Under the pieces are notes generated by a model, which ran no database searches, had not been told where the DNA came from, and saw only the letters and a program-made list of their open reading frames with translations. Position numbers and translations under genes: made by a program. A stretch of 64,000 nt of DNA from assembly GCA_000708835.1 (NCBI GenBank), contig DF237097.1:1-64000 (forward strand), in the 5' to 3' direction. The stretch comes from Klebsormidium nitens. Its lineage: Eukaryota > Streptophyta > Klebsormidiophyceae > Klebsormidiales > Klebsormidiaceae. Position 1 is the stretch's first letter. Each line of letters begins with the position of its first letter. This document shows positions 1 through 10,084 of the stretch, piece by piece.

Positions 1-403
1 CGCAACCTAACACAATTTCGAACAAAAGCAGGTTACCCTAATCAGTCTGCCAATGTCATACTTGACGACGTGAAGACGCAGCAGATCCCTCTGCCTGACT
101 ACTAGCTAGACGCTTTCAACCTTTAGCATCACGCCTACGGCCCAACTAATAGCACCTTGGGCGTCTTGCTCCCCTCTTGTGATCCAGTAACATCGATCAT
201 CATCAATGCATCAATGCATCTCGGAGACCGTGAAAAGCCGTCTCAATTAAACGGCCAACGCCATGTTTTGTTAATTGCAGATTCGCTTGTCCAAACTTGG
301 AAGCATCCGGAATCGGCTGCACCAGTGCTTATACTTTCGTACGTCAAAACTTACGGTTCGACGAAGAAACCTTTTCAGATTGTTTCTGTATACGCGTCTG
401 CAG

Positions 404-564
404 GAGGCACGGGCGAGCAAGCGGATGCGTCATCGCACGACAAGGCTGACGTCACGAAGAGAGCCGCCCACAATCTCGCGCTGATATTCCAGAAGAGCGG
501 GGCGCATTTGCTGGCAGATCAGATTCGTCGTGACTATCTAGCCCAGGAAAGAGAGGCCGACTGA
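404..564 (+). CDS. Terminal exon of an unidentified gene, possibly a TFIIIC TPR subunit (GTF3C3-like)
   Basis: An open frame ends in TGA at 562-564. A pyrimidine-containing stretch followed by GCAG just before position 404 makes a reasonable splice acceptor, giving a last exon of about 52 residues that begins in phase 2. The C-terminal residues, AAHNLALIFQKSG followed by LADQIRRDYL, resemble the final TPR-like helix pair of the TFIIIC subunit GTF3C3/Tfc4, where a similar AAYNL-LIY-KSG pattern closes the protein. That subunit helps load TFIIIB for RNA polymerase III. The match is short and from memory. The frame is also open upstream to about 157, so the exon could start earlier, and the rest of the gene lies left of the window. 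Coding status is likely; identity is a weak inference. Confidence 0.3.
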
Positions 565-2058
565 CTTTGCATGTTCTCGACCACGCTTTCAGCAACTCTG
601 ATCAGTATAGATACAGTCCTCTGTTACGGGATTGCTTTTCAATAGATTGTCCGAAGCTCTGCACACGATCCGGTGGCCCTGCACATACGGAGGTCCACGG
701 TTGAAAGTCCGAGCAGGTGCTCAAATTCGTCATTGCAATCACGTACGTGGTCTCAAGTGATTCTCAGTATCAGTATCCGGTAATCCCGCGAGTTGTTGCA
801 AAACCCAAAGACCATGTCATCACTGCGACAGAGCCCCGCGTGCCTCTTCCCATTTCGATGCTTCCTTACTTGGAGACTCCCCGAAATTGCAAGCCTGCTT
901 CGACCTAATTGTCCATTAGGCTTGAACGGTTCCTACAGCATACGAAAACTTTCATCAGAAACAACAAAAGTACCGTCATGCTTTTTATGTTAGACGCTCA
1001 AACACGACGGTCGACGTTAGCCACTGCATTCAAAAGCGAGCTATACTGGGAGTATCGTTTGGGGGCGGAGTCGACATGCAGCTAGCCCGTTGTACATACT
1101 CAGATCATTGCCTTACAAAAAGCTGTATAACCTAGTCCAAATCCGGCCTTCATGCATGCGCGGCAGGCTCGCGCGAGGCTCCAGTTATCGATAAAATCTG
1201 CATACGTGATCCGACAGTCATCGCATCAAGTAATTGCGAGCTAGCGGATTACGTCCACATGATAAATCTCGAGATCAGCATCTCGAGATCAGCATCTTGA
1301 AGTTCCTCAGAAATAATGGATCCAGGAGAATCACATGACGGGATGTGCATCAAGCCTCCCGACTCTTGGAACAGTACAGAGATCTTCTATGGGAGCAGCC
1401 ATTGACGAATACCGATGGACGAGTACCGTGCAACGCGCTTCAATGGCGCTGAAAGCACCGGGAAACGACGAATTGGATTGCGGCCATATGCGCGCTCTCA
1501 AAATTGTACTGCGTGTCTGAGGAACAAATCGTGTCTCATGCAAGGATCGTCGAAGGTGGTAACTTGGTGGTATCAGCAATGCAGGACTGTGTTTGCATCT
1601 AATTTTTGCCAAATGACAATCTGGGCCTTTTGATTCAAAGTTGTCGCGATTTCGAGCCACTTCGGGCGCCTTGACAGGCGATTAACTTCTGTTGCAGTTT
1701 AGCTTCAAACTGATTGACACAGACTTTGACGAGCTAGCCAGCTCATCATCTGACAATGTATCGTCCTGAGTCGGATGTTTCGGAACATCAGTCGATTCGG
1801 AGCATGTCGACGGAATTAGTAAATCCTGCTCCTGTATCTTCAACTTTGATGGAGGTCACAGAAAGAAGCCAAGAGCTCGTACTGCAGGAGCGCACGCATC
1901 CAGTTTGTCTGCGCCAAAGGACCTACGTGCTGAAGAGTTCTTTCTAAACATTTTATCAGCCTGCGCGCATTCTAGAGAGGCATCGTTGGGAACGGTTGTC
2001 TTCGAAGCCCTCAAAACCTTTGCGCTTCAGGGTTGTCCGCGGAAATCCAAGCCACCAG
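565..2058. other. Intergenic region, no supported gene
   Basis: About 1.5 kb between the terminal exon at the left edge and the methyltransferase-like gene. Short open frames occur on both strands, for example around 1331-1660, but they overlap antisense, lack a recognisable motif and show no convincing splice partners. The right part (from about 1700) may hold the 5' untranslated region of the next gene. The word ATCTCGAGATCAGC occurs twice in tandem at about 1267-1294. I see no RNA gene here. Confidence 0.5.
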
Positions 2059-4761
2059 ATGGCTCTTGCCGCATATGCATCACCAACAAGAAGCCTCGCC
2101 TTGAAGCGAGTTGCTGGATCTGCGGCAACGAGTCTTTCCCGCTCAGACTCTACCCGCCATGCAGGGTCTGTTCAGCCTCTGAATCGTACAACTCTTACCT
2201 TGCAGCAGAAGAATTTCTCTACCTCTCACTTCCGACGACTGCCTATCATGAAGTGTTCAGGCAAAGAACAGGATACAGAAGTGAGGAACAAGGTAAGGGT
2301 TCGATCTTCCCTACTGGATTGTTTGATGTGGTTGTCAGACTTTGACCTCTCCTGCATGAAAGATTCTGGATTGTATCAATTCATTGCGTGGAAGATCTTC
2401 GGATCCAACCCATGCATAAGCATTACCTCGATCAGCTTTCAATCTGACAGGGCTGTGGCGTCCATTTTGCTCCTGATCAACACTGAGGGCCTGGTTTCCC
2501 AGCATGCAGACTCTATCCAGATTCCAGAAGTGATAATTCAAAATGGAGATTTGGCATCAAGCTGTCTGAATTCATCTTATCCATCGTCCAGGAGTGGCGT
2601 AAGCTCGTTTGTCCATACTTTGAGCTTGAGGAGTCACCAGTCAATTTTTGACCGTTTCAAACAAAGTTGAATATGCAGAGGTGGTCCACAAGCCTTCAAG
2701 ATTTCAAAGTGCAGTCTGCGAACACACATCCACTTATCTTGCATTGCTTTGATTTTAAGGCGATGACTCTGCTTAATTTTGTTCTACAGGAACTTAGAAA
2801 CACGAGATAAAGATATCAAGGATATCTCATCAACAAGGAGATTTGATGCTGTTCATGAAATCAATCCGAGTGGAACAGATTCCGTCTAGTCCAAGGAAAG
2901 TTCTGTGTCCTGTGAGTTTTCACACATTCATACTGAAGCCAAAATGCTTTGCAACATCTGCTATGAAGGACATATCCTGATTTTATGCTTTGACCAACTC
3001 TGCAGGCAGCAATGAACCTTGTCACGAATGGGGTCCAGCTGAAATCTCCTGGCAAGACACCCACGGTCCGAGAGGCACCATTCCTAGAGATCATCACCGA
3101 CCTGAGCTGGAGTCTGAAGATCAAAACCAAAGACTTTAACGACTCTTTTGGAGCAAAGACTCTTGCAGAACAATGCTCAGAACTTCAGTGGCCTCCATGC
3201 TGCGTCTCCCCAAACACCTTCAGGGACAGCTCATTCGGCTTCTTCGCAAGCTTCGAGGAGTGGATGCAGACTTACGGTCAGCCGTTAGACGACGTCGACT
3301 GGGAAGGCAGAGACTCCGAAGCGCGCGAGCGCGCGGCACGGAAATTTCAGGAGGCTATGAGCAGTCCGCAGTGTCAAGCACATCATGAAAGATACCTGGA
3401 AGATCTTGGTCTCGGCGGTGAATCGGAGCTGCAGCCAGTCATTCCCGGAACAGACTGCTTCAACCCTGTGCTCGAGAACTTCTGGAAGCCCTGGGCCAAG
3501 TAAGCAGGCAATCAAAAATATTGCTTCCTTTTTTTCTTAACCCGCCTTTGAAAGGTTCATATAAATGGCTTCTCAAAAAGGGGGGGTAGACCAGGTTTCG
3601 CTTGGGAAATTTGACAATGATCTAGAAGACAATTCAGCCTGCTTGACTAGGCCGTGGAGGCCTCCAAACCAGCAAGTGTAAACCAACGAGAGCAATCTGC
3701 TGATCTGATCCGCTGTCAGCTACGTCCCAAATTTCGGGTCTCCTGGAAGCCTACTGTAGCTTCTCAATGAACGAGTTATCATTCAAACGTGTCTTCGAAA
3801 ACATAGTCTTACATCGCTGTTGGCTTGCAGGTCCGTTCTTTTTCCCGGAGCTTTCCGTCCGGACATCGTCGACGCTCCGGGCGCCCTCGCCGCGTGTTTC
3901 CTGCAGCAGGCTGTGCGCGAGCACCTGTGCTGGTCCGTTCCGACGCTGCCCATTCTTCGCTGCATGATCAATTTCGCTCCGGAAGGCCGGATCCTGGACG
4001 TCGCCGCGGGAAGCGGTTACTGGAGTGCGCTCCTGGCCGGCCTCGGGGCGGACGTGTTGGCAATCGACAATTTCTCTTGGTGGCAAAAGCGGCGCGTGAA
4101 CGGCGGATCGGTGAACGGAACGGAAAGCTCATCAGGCAAAGAAGGCATACCTCTTCCGGTGAGCTTGTAAAGATATAGGAGCATGAGGCGTAGGCCAAGC
4201 AAGGTTGCATTGCGAGCGTGCGTTTGAGAGTTCCACGGACTTGCATGCGCTCCAAATTTTCATAAAAATCTCGATTTGATGGTCATTCGGTTCAATCTCG
4301 CCGTTTCCGGATTGCAAAACCCCAGCTTCTCCGTCGTATTTACATTCGTGTAACATGCTTACTCTGTCGGTCTGCTTCTGACGAGCTTCTTCGTAAAACT
4401 TTCCTGTTGTTTGCGATTCTATTTGTTGGCCATCTGTCGTACGAAGCTGGTGATTCCAAGCTCGGATTCTGGGACCTTGCAGACGCCCTTCTACTACGAC
4501 ATCGAGGAGGCGGATGCCGTTGAGTTCATCAAAGCTGGCAAAGCGGAGGGACGCGCGCTCTTCTTCAGCTGGCCGTTCAATGTGATGCAATGCCTGGAGC
4601 ACTACACTGGGGACACCGTCTTTTGGATCGGAGAAGGATCTACAGACGACATCATGCCGTGGGCTGATGAGTGGCTTGAGGTGCACCGGGTCGAGATTCC
4701 GCAATGGTTCAGCCTTCACGATGAATTTGTTGTCTACAAGAGAAAAGGAAGCTTTTCTTAG
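2059..4761 (+). CDS. SAM-dependent methyltransferase-like protein, four exons, organelle-targeted
   Basis: Exons 2059-2292, 3006-3499, 3831-4158 and 4483-4761 join in frame to 444 residues. Donors are GTAAGG, GTAAGC and GTGAGC, and each acceptor ends GCAG. The first exon is rich in Ser, Arg and Ala (MALAAYASPTRSLALKR), like a plastid or mitochondrial transit peptide. The third exon carries a Rossmann motif I, ILDVAAGSGYWSALL, near residue 297, followed by DVLAIDN, whose acidic residue would hold the ribose of S-adenosylmethionine. The last exon has ALFFSWP and a YTGDTVFWIGEG strand, then VEIPQW and a VVYKR end, a layout seen in uncharacterised methyltransferase-like proteins of bacteria and protists. 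The substrate cannot be read from sequence. The gene converges on the acetyltransferase gene. The exon 1 start is the least certain part, because the frame is open further upstream without an ATG. Confidence 0.65.
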
Positions 4762-6163
4762 CGGTGGCTGAGGAATGCCGCGTCGGTTGTCGGCTGAGAT
4801 AAGAATGTCAAAACGTACTGTGTTCAGATTACATTATTGGAGGGCCTGAATCTGGTACAGCTTGTCTGGGGTATCTAATGCTGATAGTGACGGTTGATTA
4901 ATTTTCGAAGGCTGCAAAACAACCTCCTTTAGCTGCTTCGCTTGTGCCTGTCTAAACGCACCGAGATTGATCTTCTTGCAAACTGTTGAATGAGCACTTG
5001 TACTTTGAATCATTCCTTGCAAGATCCATGATGCATCAGAACGGTAATGAAATCACCATATGCACATCATGCGTGATTGGCAGCTCACAGGGTTTCTTGG
5101 AAGGAGGAAAGCTTGTATAAGCGATCGACGAAGCAAGGTTTCATTTTTAAGGTCTGGCACGTGACAACCTGCAGACTGATATCTGAAGTGTCTAATTTGC
5201 GTACACGTACCAGCACTTGACATAGCTCTCCAGGCCAATGGCCGCGCGCTGTCCGCGGTTTAACACTGAACGCTGCCATAATACGTCATTCCCTTCTCGA
5301 CTTTAAAATGCATCCATAAACTCCGAGTTATGGATTTGGGCCGAGGCATATCTCATGGGAGCCTCGGAATGCTCAAAGAGCATGGAAAGGAGCCGCACTG
5401 ACGGTACACTGATACGTTCGAAGCTGGTGCACAATTTTGCCATGGACCGTTTCGTGCAGGCGGCTCAAGCACGAGTTTGCTTGTTCAAAAAAGTCGTGCA
5501 TGCGGTACCGTGCCTGGCTCCTAAGCTGGTCCAATTTCATGGATTCGATCATGATACGGGATAATAGACTCAGTCAGTTTGCAACTTGCGTTTCGTGAAT
5601 TTTGAACATCTGTCACATGTGCGCGCTGGCGGGCTGCCCAGTACAGTGGGTATGCGGGCAGCAGCTCCCATGGGAGGATGCATGGTCCGTGTGGCCGGAA
5701 GCTACCATTTGGCACGTCGATTTGCAGGTCGACCGTCTGCATCGAGAACTGAGTACGCTTCTGTCGTATGTTGCTTCAGTGCATGTGCAGGTCACACGGT
5801 CAGACTTGAACAATCAGTTCCTCATGGTTGTATACCTAGTAGGGCCACGCAAGCCAACTCGCCTTATTAACGTACTACCCTAACAAGATATTGTGACCGA
5901 AGGACACGCTAGCATACTCATACCTATCGATCTCGCAGAAGGACTTGCGGCCTTCTACTCTACAGTAGCTACATTTGTTTTGATCAGCCCAACTAAGGAG
6001 GATATGGTGACACTTGGACCAAAGTCAAATCCTGTTGGTGAGACTACTGTCCTCTTTCAACTTGGAAATACTTTACAACTTAAGGCTTGAGTTAGCAGGC
6101 CAAAAAGGCACACAGATCAGGACGTCTTCCAAAAACACAAAAACAGAACTAGCAATTCGCAGT
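4762..6163. other. Convergent intergenic region, with one long open tract of unknown meaning
   Basis: About 1.4 kb between the 3' ends of the methyltransferase-like gene and the acetyltransferase gene. From about 5602 to 6090 one + strand frame is open except for a single TAA at 5881-5883. The conceptual peptides are unfamiliar, so this may be chance or a decayed coding fragment. Nothing else is supported here; both flanking 3' untranslated regions should fall inside it. Confidence 0.4.
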
Positions 6164-8276
6164 TTATCTCGTTGCTTTCATGACTAGACAACGGTCCTGT
6201 GCGGCAACCTTCGCAACAACGTTTCCCAACTTCAGTTCCAAACTGAGCTGTGGTGGGACATCCGACACCTGCAAAAGAGAAAAAACTTAGCCGTCGTTAA
6301 CCTATGTATCTTACCAGTTTCAGAGCACTTGCATTTGATTGGGGTTAAGCGACTGACTGGGCTTGAGCTGGTCAAGAATGTTGTGGCAAAGCAGACGGGT
6401 CTAACTATTTCCGGAAAACAATCAAGCACCTTCCTTAAGAGAATGGGAAAGAAGGCTTACCTCTTCAAAGCCAGCCCGTTGATAGAACTTTATCCTGTAC
6501 ACAGCAGAAGCTCGAACAGCTTCAGTCGTCGAGCAAAGCATGGGTCTCATGATGTCTTTGACCTGCTGATCCAAACCGGAAGAACAGTCAAGCCGATTTG
6601 GGCAGAACGAGTTGCGAGCAACTTGAACACATGAGGGACCATCACCGTTCATTAACCAGGTCTTGAGAACGCTTCTTCGTTCTCGTGACGGAGAAAGTCG
6701 AAAAATTAAAGTCGCGTCCTGCTCAAGAAAACAGGCGGATTGGGAACACGCAGTAGAAGAACTTACGCCCGTCCAATCGTGAGCAGGTACACCTCTCCTT
6801 CGATCCGGCCAAGCAGCTCTTGGAGAAGCCTAGTCCCAATCCCCTGGCCTCGATGTTCCTTGACCACAACTAGACTGCGCAACTCTTGAATTGGGGGATC
6901 CCCCGGAATGTTTGCAACTTGGCCGCACGCGACCAGCTGACCTGCAGCGTCCTCGGCCACCAGAAAGCGGTCACGGAGAAGGTTGAGGGGGTTCATTCTG
7001 CAGGGACAGTGCCCGAACTACAGTTGGCAAATTCGATCGAGTAGGGGGTCTACACCGCAACTGATGGAACCGGTGCAGGAAGACCACAATGTCGGCAATT
7101 GTTGTCTCCAAAGGAAAGAAGTTCCTTGCATTTCTATCTAGTAAGAGATCCACAGGATGGCTTGTTCCCAAATGCACGGGTGTGACTGATATTGACCGAG
7201 GGAACCGACAAACGTTTTCTTGTCATCACTCAAGAAAAGGCACCCCATAACAGGTTCATGGAGACGCATTGTCCAGTCAAAGTTGAGTTGCAAGGTCTCT
7301 ACATTCAGAAGGAAAAGAGATCATCATTGTAGTAGGACAGTAGGACTTATGACACCCAACATATGAATAGCTTATGAATATAGCTCACGCTTCTTTTAGA
7401 ATCAGCCACTGGATCTGGGCCATGTCCTGCTCCTGTGCTGGACGGAACTTGACAGGGGCATCGCTCCTGTCAACCTCGTTGGGGGGGCTTTTGCCGGACC
7501 GACATCTTCTGCAAGGAATCACAAAAGGGGTCAAGAAGAGAAGCTGGTTCAGGTGGCCGCCAAATCAAAAGTAATCAAGGGGCAATCTGAAAATCCTCTC
7601 TTGCTTGGACTTAGCCCTCTGTACAAACTAAACAGTACATTAAAATCCTTATGACGATAGCCCCATTGTAGCCCCATTGAGTATCATACAACACTGCGTA
7701 GGTGGTTGGCAAACAGAAGTACTATCAGACGCTGGCCCCCGTGCGCGGTTTCAAGTACTGCAAATGCCTTCAAGTTGTCAATCGACTTTGTCTATCTGGT
7801 CCTCAACCTTGAGAATCAGTCTAATAAGAAACATTCATATTACCTATCTCTGAGTACCTGAGTCCGCTCAAAAGTGCAGCATTTTATGAACAGATGCCCA
7901 CTGATGAGGCAGAAACTTACAAAGTCTTCCTACGTGCCTGGCCCTCTCCAGCTCTCACTTGACTCTGGGGGTTGTTTCGACCATTACTGCTCAAGAGAAC
8001 TGCCCTTGCCCTGCAATTGGAGGGTGAGATGCTGCGGAGACCCTCCCTCTGTAACCAAGACTCCCCCCAACACCTGCTTCTTTGAATTGCAGCCGCATTG
8101 AGCGAGGCACTTGATGTTCTGCTGCATTTCCCCTGCTGCGCTTGCGCCACAACCAAGCAATGTGGTTTCAACAGAGGACTGTGCTTGCATGGATGAGAAC
8201 TATCAGAGGATGCCAACAGCGCACGTCCAGCTAGACACCGATGGCCCAGCACTGGCGTTTGGAGAGAGGCAGCCAT
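6164..8276 (-). CDS. Plastid-type GNAT N-acetyltransferase, five exons
   Basis: Exons in coding order are 8276-7921, 7508-7389, 6997-6767, 6494-6461 (only 34 bp) and 6268-6164. They join in frame to 281 residues. The first ~120 residues, beginning MAASLQTPVLGHR, are Ser/Arg/Ala-rich and acid-poor, as expected of a chloroplast transit peptide. The acetyltransferase fold then follows in order: a first strand VKFRPAQEQDM, the FLVAED and CGQV strands, the acetyl-CoA loop VVKEHRGQGIGTRLL (R-G-Q-G-I-G near residue 207), YLLTIGR, and the late FYQRAGFEEV motif, with C-terminal strands ending VMKATR. Such proteins transfer acetyl groups from acetyl-CoA to protein N-termini, lysines or small amines; the substrate here is unknown. 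The gene is head-to-head with the F-box/LRR gene, with a transposon copy in the shared promoter interval. Confidence 0.85.
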
Positions 8277-8845
8277 GGGCGCTTGCCAAACGCCAAATTG
8301 CTCAATAATAAGGCAGCAAATTTGAGGATGCCAGGGATCACACTGCCGATCCGCTGTGGTCGAGCGCAATCCAAGGGAAACAGAGCTAGTCTCACCGGAG
8401 CAGCGGAATCCGCCTGTCACTCATAGGGCGGTCACATATGACTTCTCGGGAAAGTGGCGAGTGTTCCCTGGTGAGGGAGCGTGTGCTCCCCGAGAATCTG
8501 CTTTGGTCATATTTCCCTCAGGGACGGGTTGCGCGAAATGTTAAAGCTTCCCGATATCTACGGCGAGGCAGACTGTCCAAGGAGTGACCGCCAACCCGTC
8601 CCCTTAGATTTTTACCGGCGTCCCTGAAAGGCGTACCGTCCCCCAGAATATCGACTTGAAATTCTGGCCGGGACGAAATCACCGGTTTTCGGACGAAAAT
8701 TCGGTCCCTGAGTGACGGTGCACCCCGAAAATGTTCATATGTGACCGCCCTATCAGCTAGAAAACTCAAGGGTGGGCGAAGAAGACGGTCATGCAACGAC
8801 TCGAACAAGATCGAACTTGAAGCCAGTCATCTTAGAGTCAGAGTC
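8277..8845. promoter_or_regulatory. Shared promoter interval of the GNAT and F-box/LRR genes
   Basis: Only 569 bp separate the two divergent start codons, and 329 bp of this is the inverted-repeat transposon copy at 8424-8752. The native promoter sequence left is therefore about 147 bp on the GNAT side and about 93 bp on the F-box side. No clear TATA box was seen. The functional role is inferred from position alone. Confidence 0.5.
8424..8752 (-). mobile_element. Short non-autonomous inverted-repeat transposon (MITE-like), copy 1
   Basis: The element starts TAGGGCGGTCACATATGA and ends with the exact reverse complement, an 18-bp perfect terminal inverted repeat. Both flanks carry TCA (8421-8423 and 8753-8755), which fits a 3-bp target-site duplication. 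A second copy at 13311-13643 aligns along most of its length in opposite orientation, so this is a real dispersed family. Inside is a small palindrome, GGGAGC-GTGT-GCTCCC, at 8475-8490, preserved in the other copy with a different loop. It encodes no transposase. The superfamily is unclear: a 3-bp duplication would suit PIF/Harbinger or CACTA groups, but the terminus is not typical of either. The strand given is relative to copy 2. Confidence 0.85.
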
Positions 8846-10084
8846 ATGGCCGCCCTCTCCGCGGACCTTCTTGTGAGGATAATCCACCTGGCTGCGAAAG
8901 GTGATGCCGAAACCATTGCGGCGTGCAAAGCTGTGAGCAAGGAATGGCGAGATTCTGCACGGCATGTGTGCAGCAAGGTGGTGCTCGCTGGGGTAGAGAA
9001 TGCACTGCCTGAAGCCTTGAGGCATCATCCCCAAGTAACAGAGCTGGAGATTGTGATGAAGAACGAGTATAAGGGTCAGGTCTCTGCGGAGGTGTATGAT
9101 GTGCTTTCCTCAATAGCCTGGGCTTCTGTAATCCTGCATTACAAACCGGCAGCCGGTCCCCCTTCTCTGGCCACCCTTCTGTCTGCTTCAAAGTGCAGTT
9201 TGACGACCCTAGTGCTAGAGAACGTGCTTCTTGAGGCTTCCGACCTCCGCTGCGCACTATTTGCCTCAAGAAATCTGGAAAGGTTCAGCCTAGGGGGACA
9301 GGTGTGGTATCGTAGCGGGAGCAACGAGTCTATAGATTCCCGAAAAGCAAGATTCCTGGAGCAGGTTATGAGCGGCGTTGGTGCCTTGACTAGTGTAAAA
9401 GAGTGTCATCTTGCCAAGTTTGGCGACTTGATTACTGGCGAGACCATTGCCCTGCTGTTACGCACTTTCTCAAATCTCAAGGTCTTGTCTTTCAGAGACA
9501 TTGTCGGCTTGTCAAAAGCTGCATATGTCGAGCTCGCTTGCGGCCTGCCTCACTTGCGGTCCTTGAGAGTGACAGGGTACTCAGCGGAGTATTTGAACCC
9601 CCTTCCCTCTGTCATGTCAGAGCACTGCCCTTTGCTGGAGGAATTAAGCATGTCGACCCCTCTCATGGAAAGCCTGGATAATTGCTCTAGCTCCTTGATT
9701 CAGGGCGTGGCATCTCTCCTTAAGTGCTGCCCTTCTCTAACCACTCTACAGTTGCCTGTTCCAGTTTGGAAGCAAGATTGGCCTTTGCTTTTACCAGATA
9801 TGGGGAAGATTGTGGATTTGGGTTGTTCATGGGACGATCTCTATAGTGCTCCTTTGCTCGGAACGCTGCCAGAGCTGAGCCACTTGGCATTGGCTGATAA
9901 GTCGGAGTGGACAAACGGAACCGTGATGGAAGATCTCTTTATGCTTGATAAGTTAGTCCGGCGCTTGCCCAAGTGCTCCAGAGTGAGTCTACGCCCCAGA
10001 TGGCTTAATGCTGCAAGACGTTTTAATCGGCGCAAGTTGATGCCTGGAGTAGTTTTGAGTGCGCTCAAATACAGCTGGGAGTAA
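8846..10084 (+). CDS. F-box-like, leucine-rich protein, intronless
   Basis: A single uninterrupted frame of 412 residues from the ATG at 8846; an upstream in-frame start would lie in the transposon, so 8846 is preferred. The N-terminus LSADLLVRIIHLAAKGD...CKAVSKEWRDSA fits a degenerate F-box, the segment that binds SKP1 in SCF ubiquitin ligases. The remainder has irregular leucine-rich repeats, with patterns such as LKVLSFRDIVGLS, LRSLRVTGYS, LLEELSMS and LSHLALADKS, suiting a substrate-recognition curve. No transmembrane or targeting segment is visible. The target is unknown. It is the only complete gene in the window without an intron, which hints at a retrocopy or a recently expanded family. 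It could instead be an LRR protein whose F-box is only apparent. Confidence 0.65.
   Translation: MAALSADLLVRIIHLAAKGDAETIAACKAVSKEWRDSARHVCSKVVLAGVENALPEALRHHPQVTELEIVMKNEYKGQVSAEVYDVLSSIAWASVILHYKPAAGPPSLATLLSASKCSLTTLVLENVLLEASDLRCALFASRNLERFSLGGQVWYRSGSNESIDSRKARFLEQVMSGVGALTSVKECHLAKFGDLITGETIALLLRTFSNLKVLSFRDIVGLSKAAYVELACGLPHLRSLRVTGYSAEYLNPLPSVMSEHCPLLEELSMSTPLMESLDNCSSSLIQGVASLLKCCPSLTTLQLPVPVWKQDWPLLLPDMGKIVDLGCSWDDLYSAPLLGTLPELSHLALADKSEWTNGTVMEDLFMLDKLVRRLPKCSRVSLRPRWLNAARRFNRRKLMPGVVLSALKYSWE

Noticed and set aside
1331-1660. Overlapping sense and antisense open frames
   Set aside because: Both strands are open over the same stretch and neither resembles a protein family; most likely chance.
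3500-3502. TAA stop at the end of the methyltransferase-like exon 2
   Set aside because: The TAA overlaps a donor (AA then GTAAGC); splicing to 3831 keeps the frame into the motif I exon.
8741-8845. Upstream in-frame start for the F-box/LRR protein
   Set aside because: It would begin inside the terminal repeat of the transposon with a GTG codon; the ATG at 8846 is followed directly by the F-box-like sequence.
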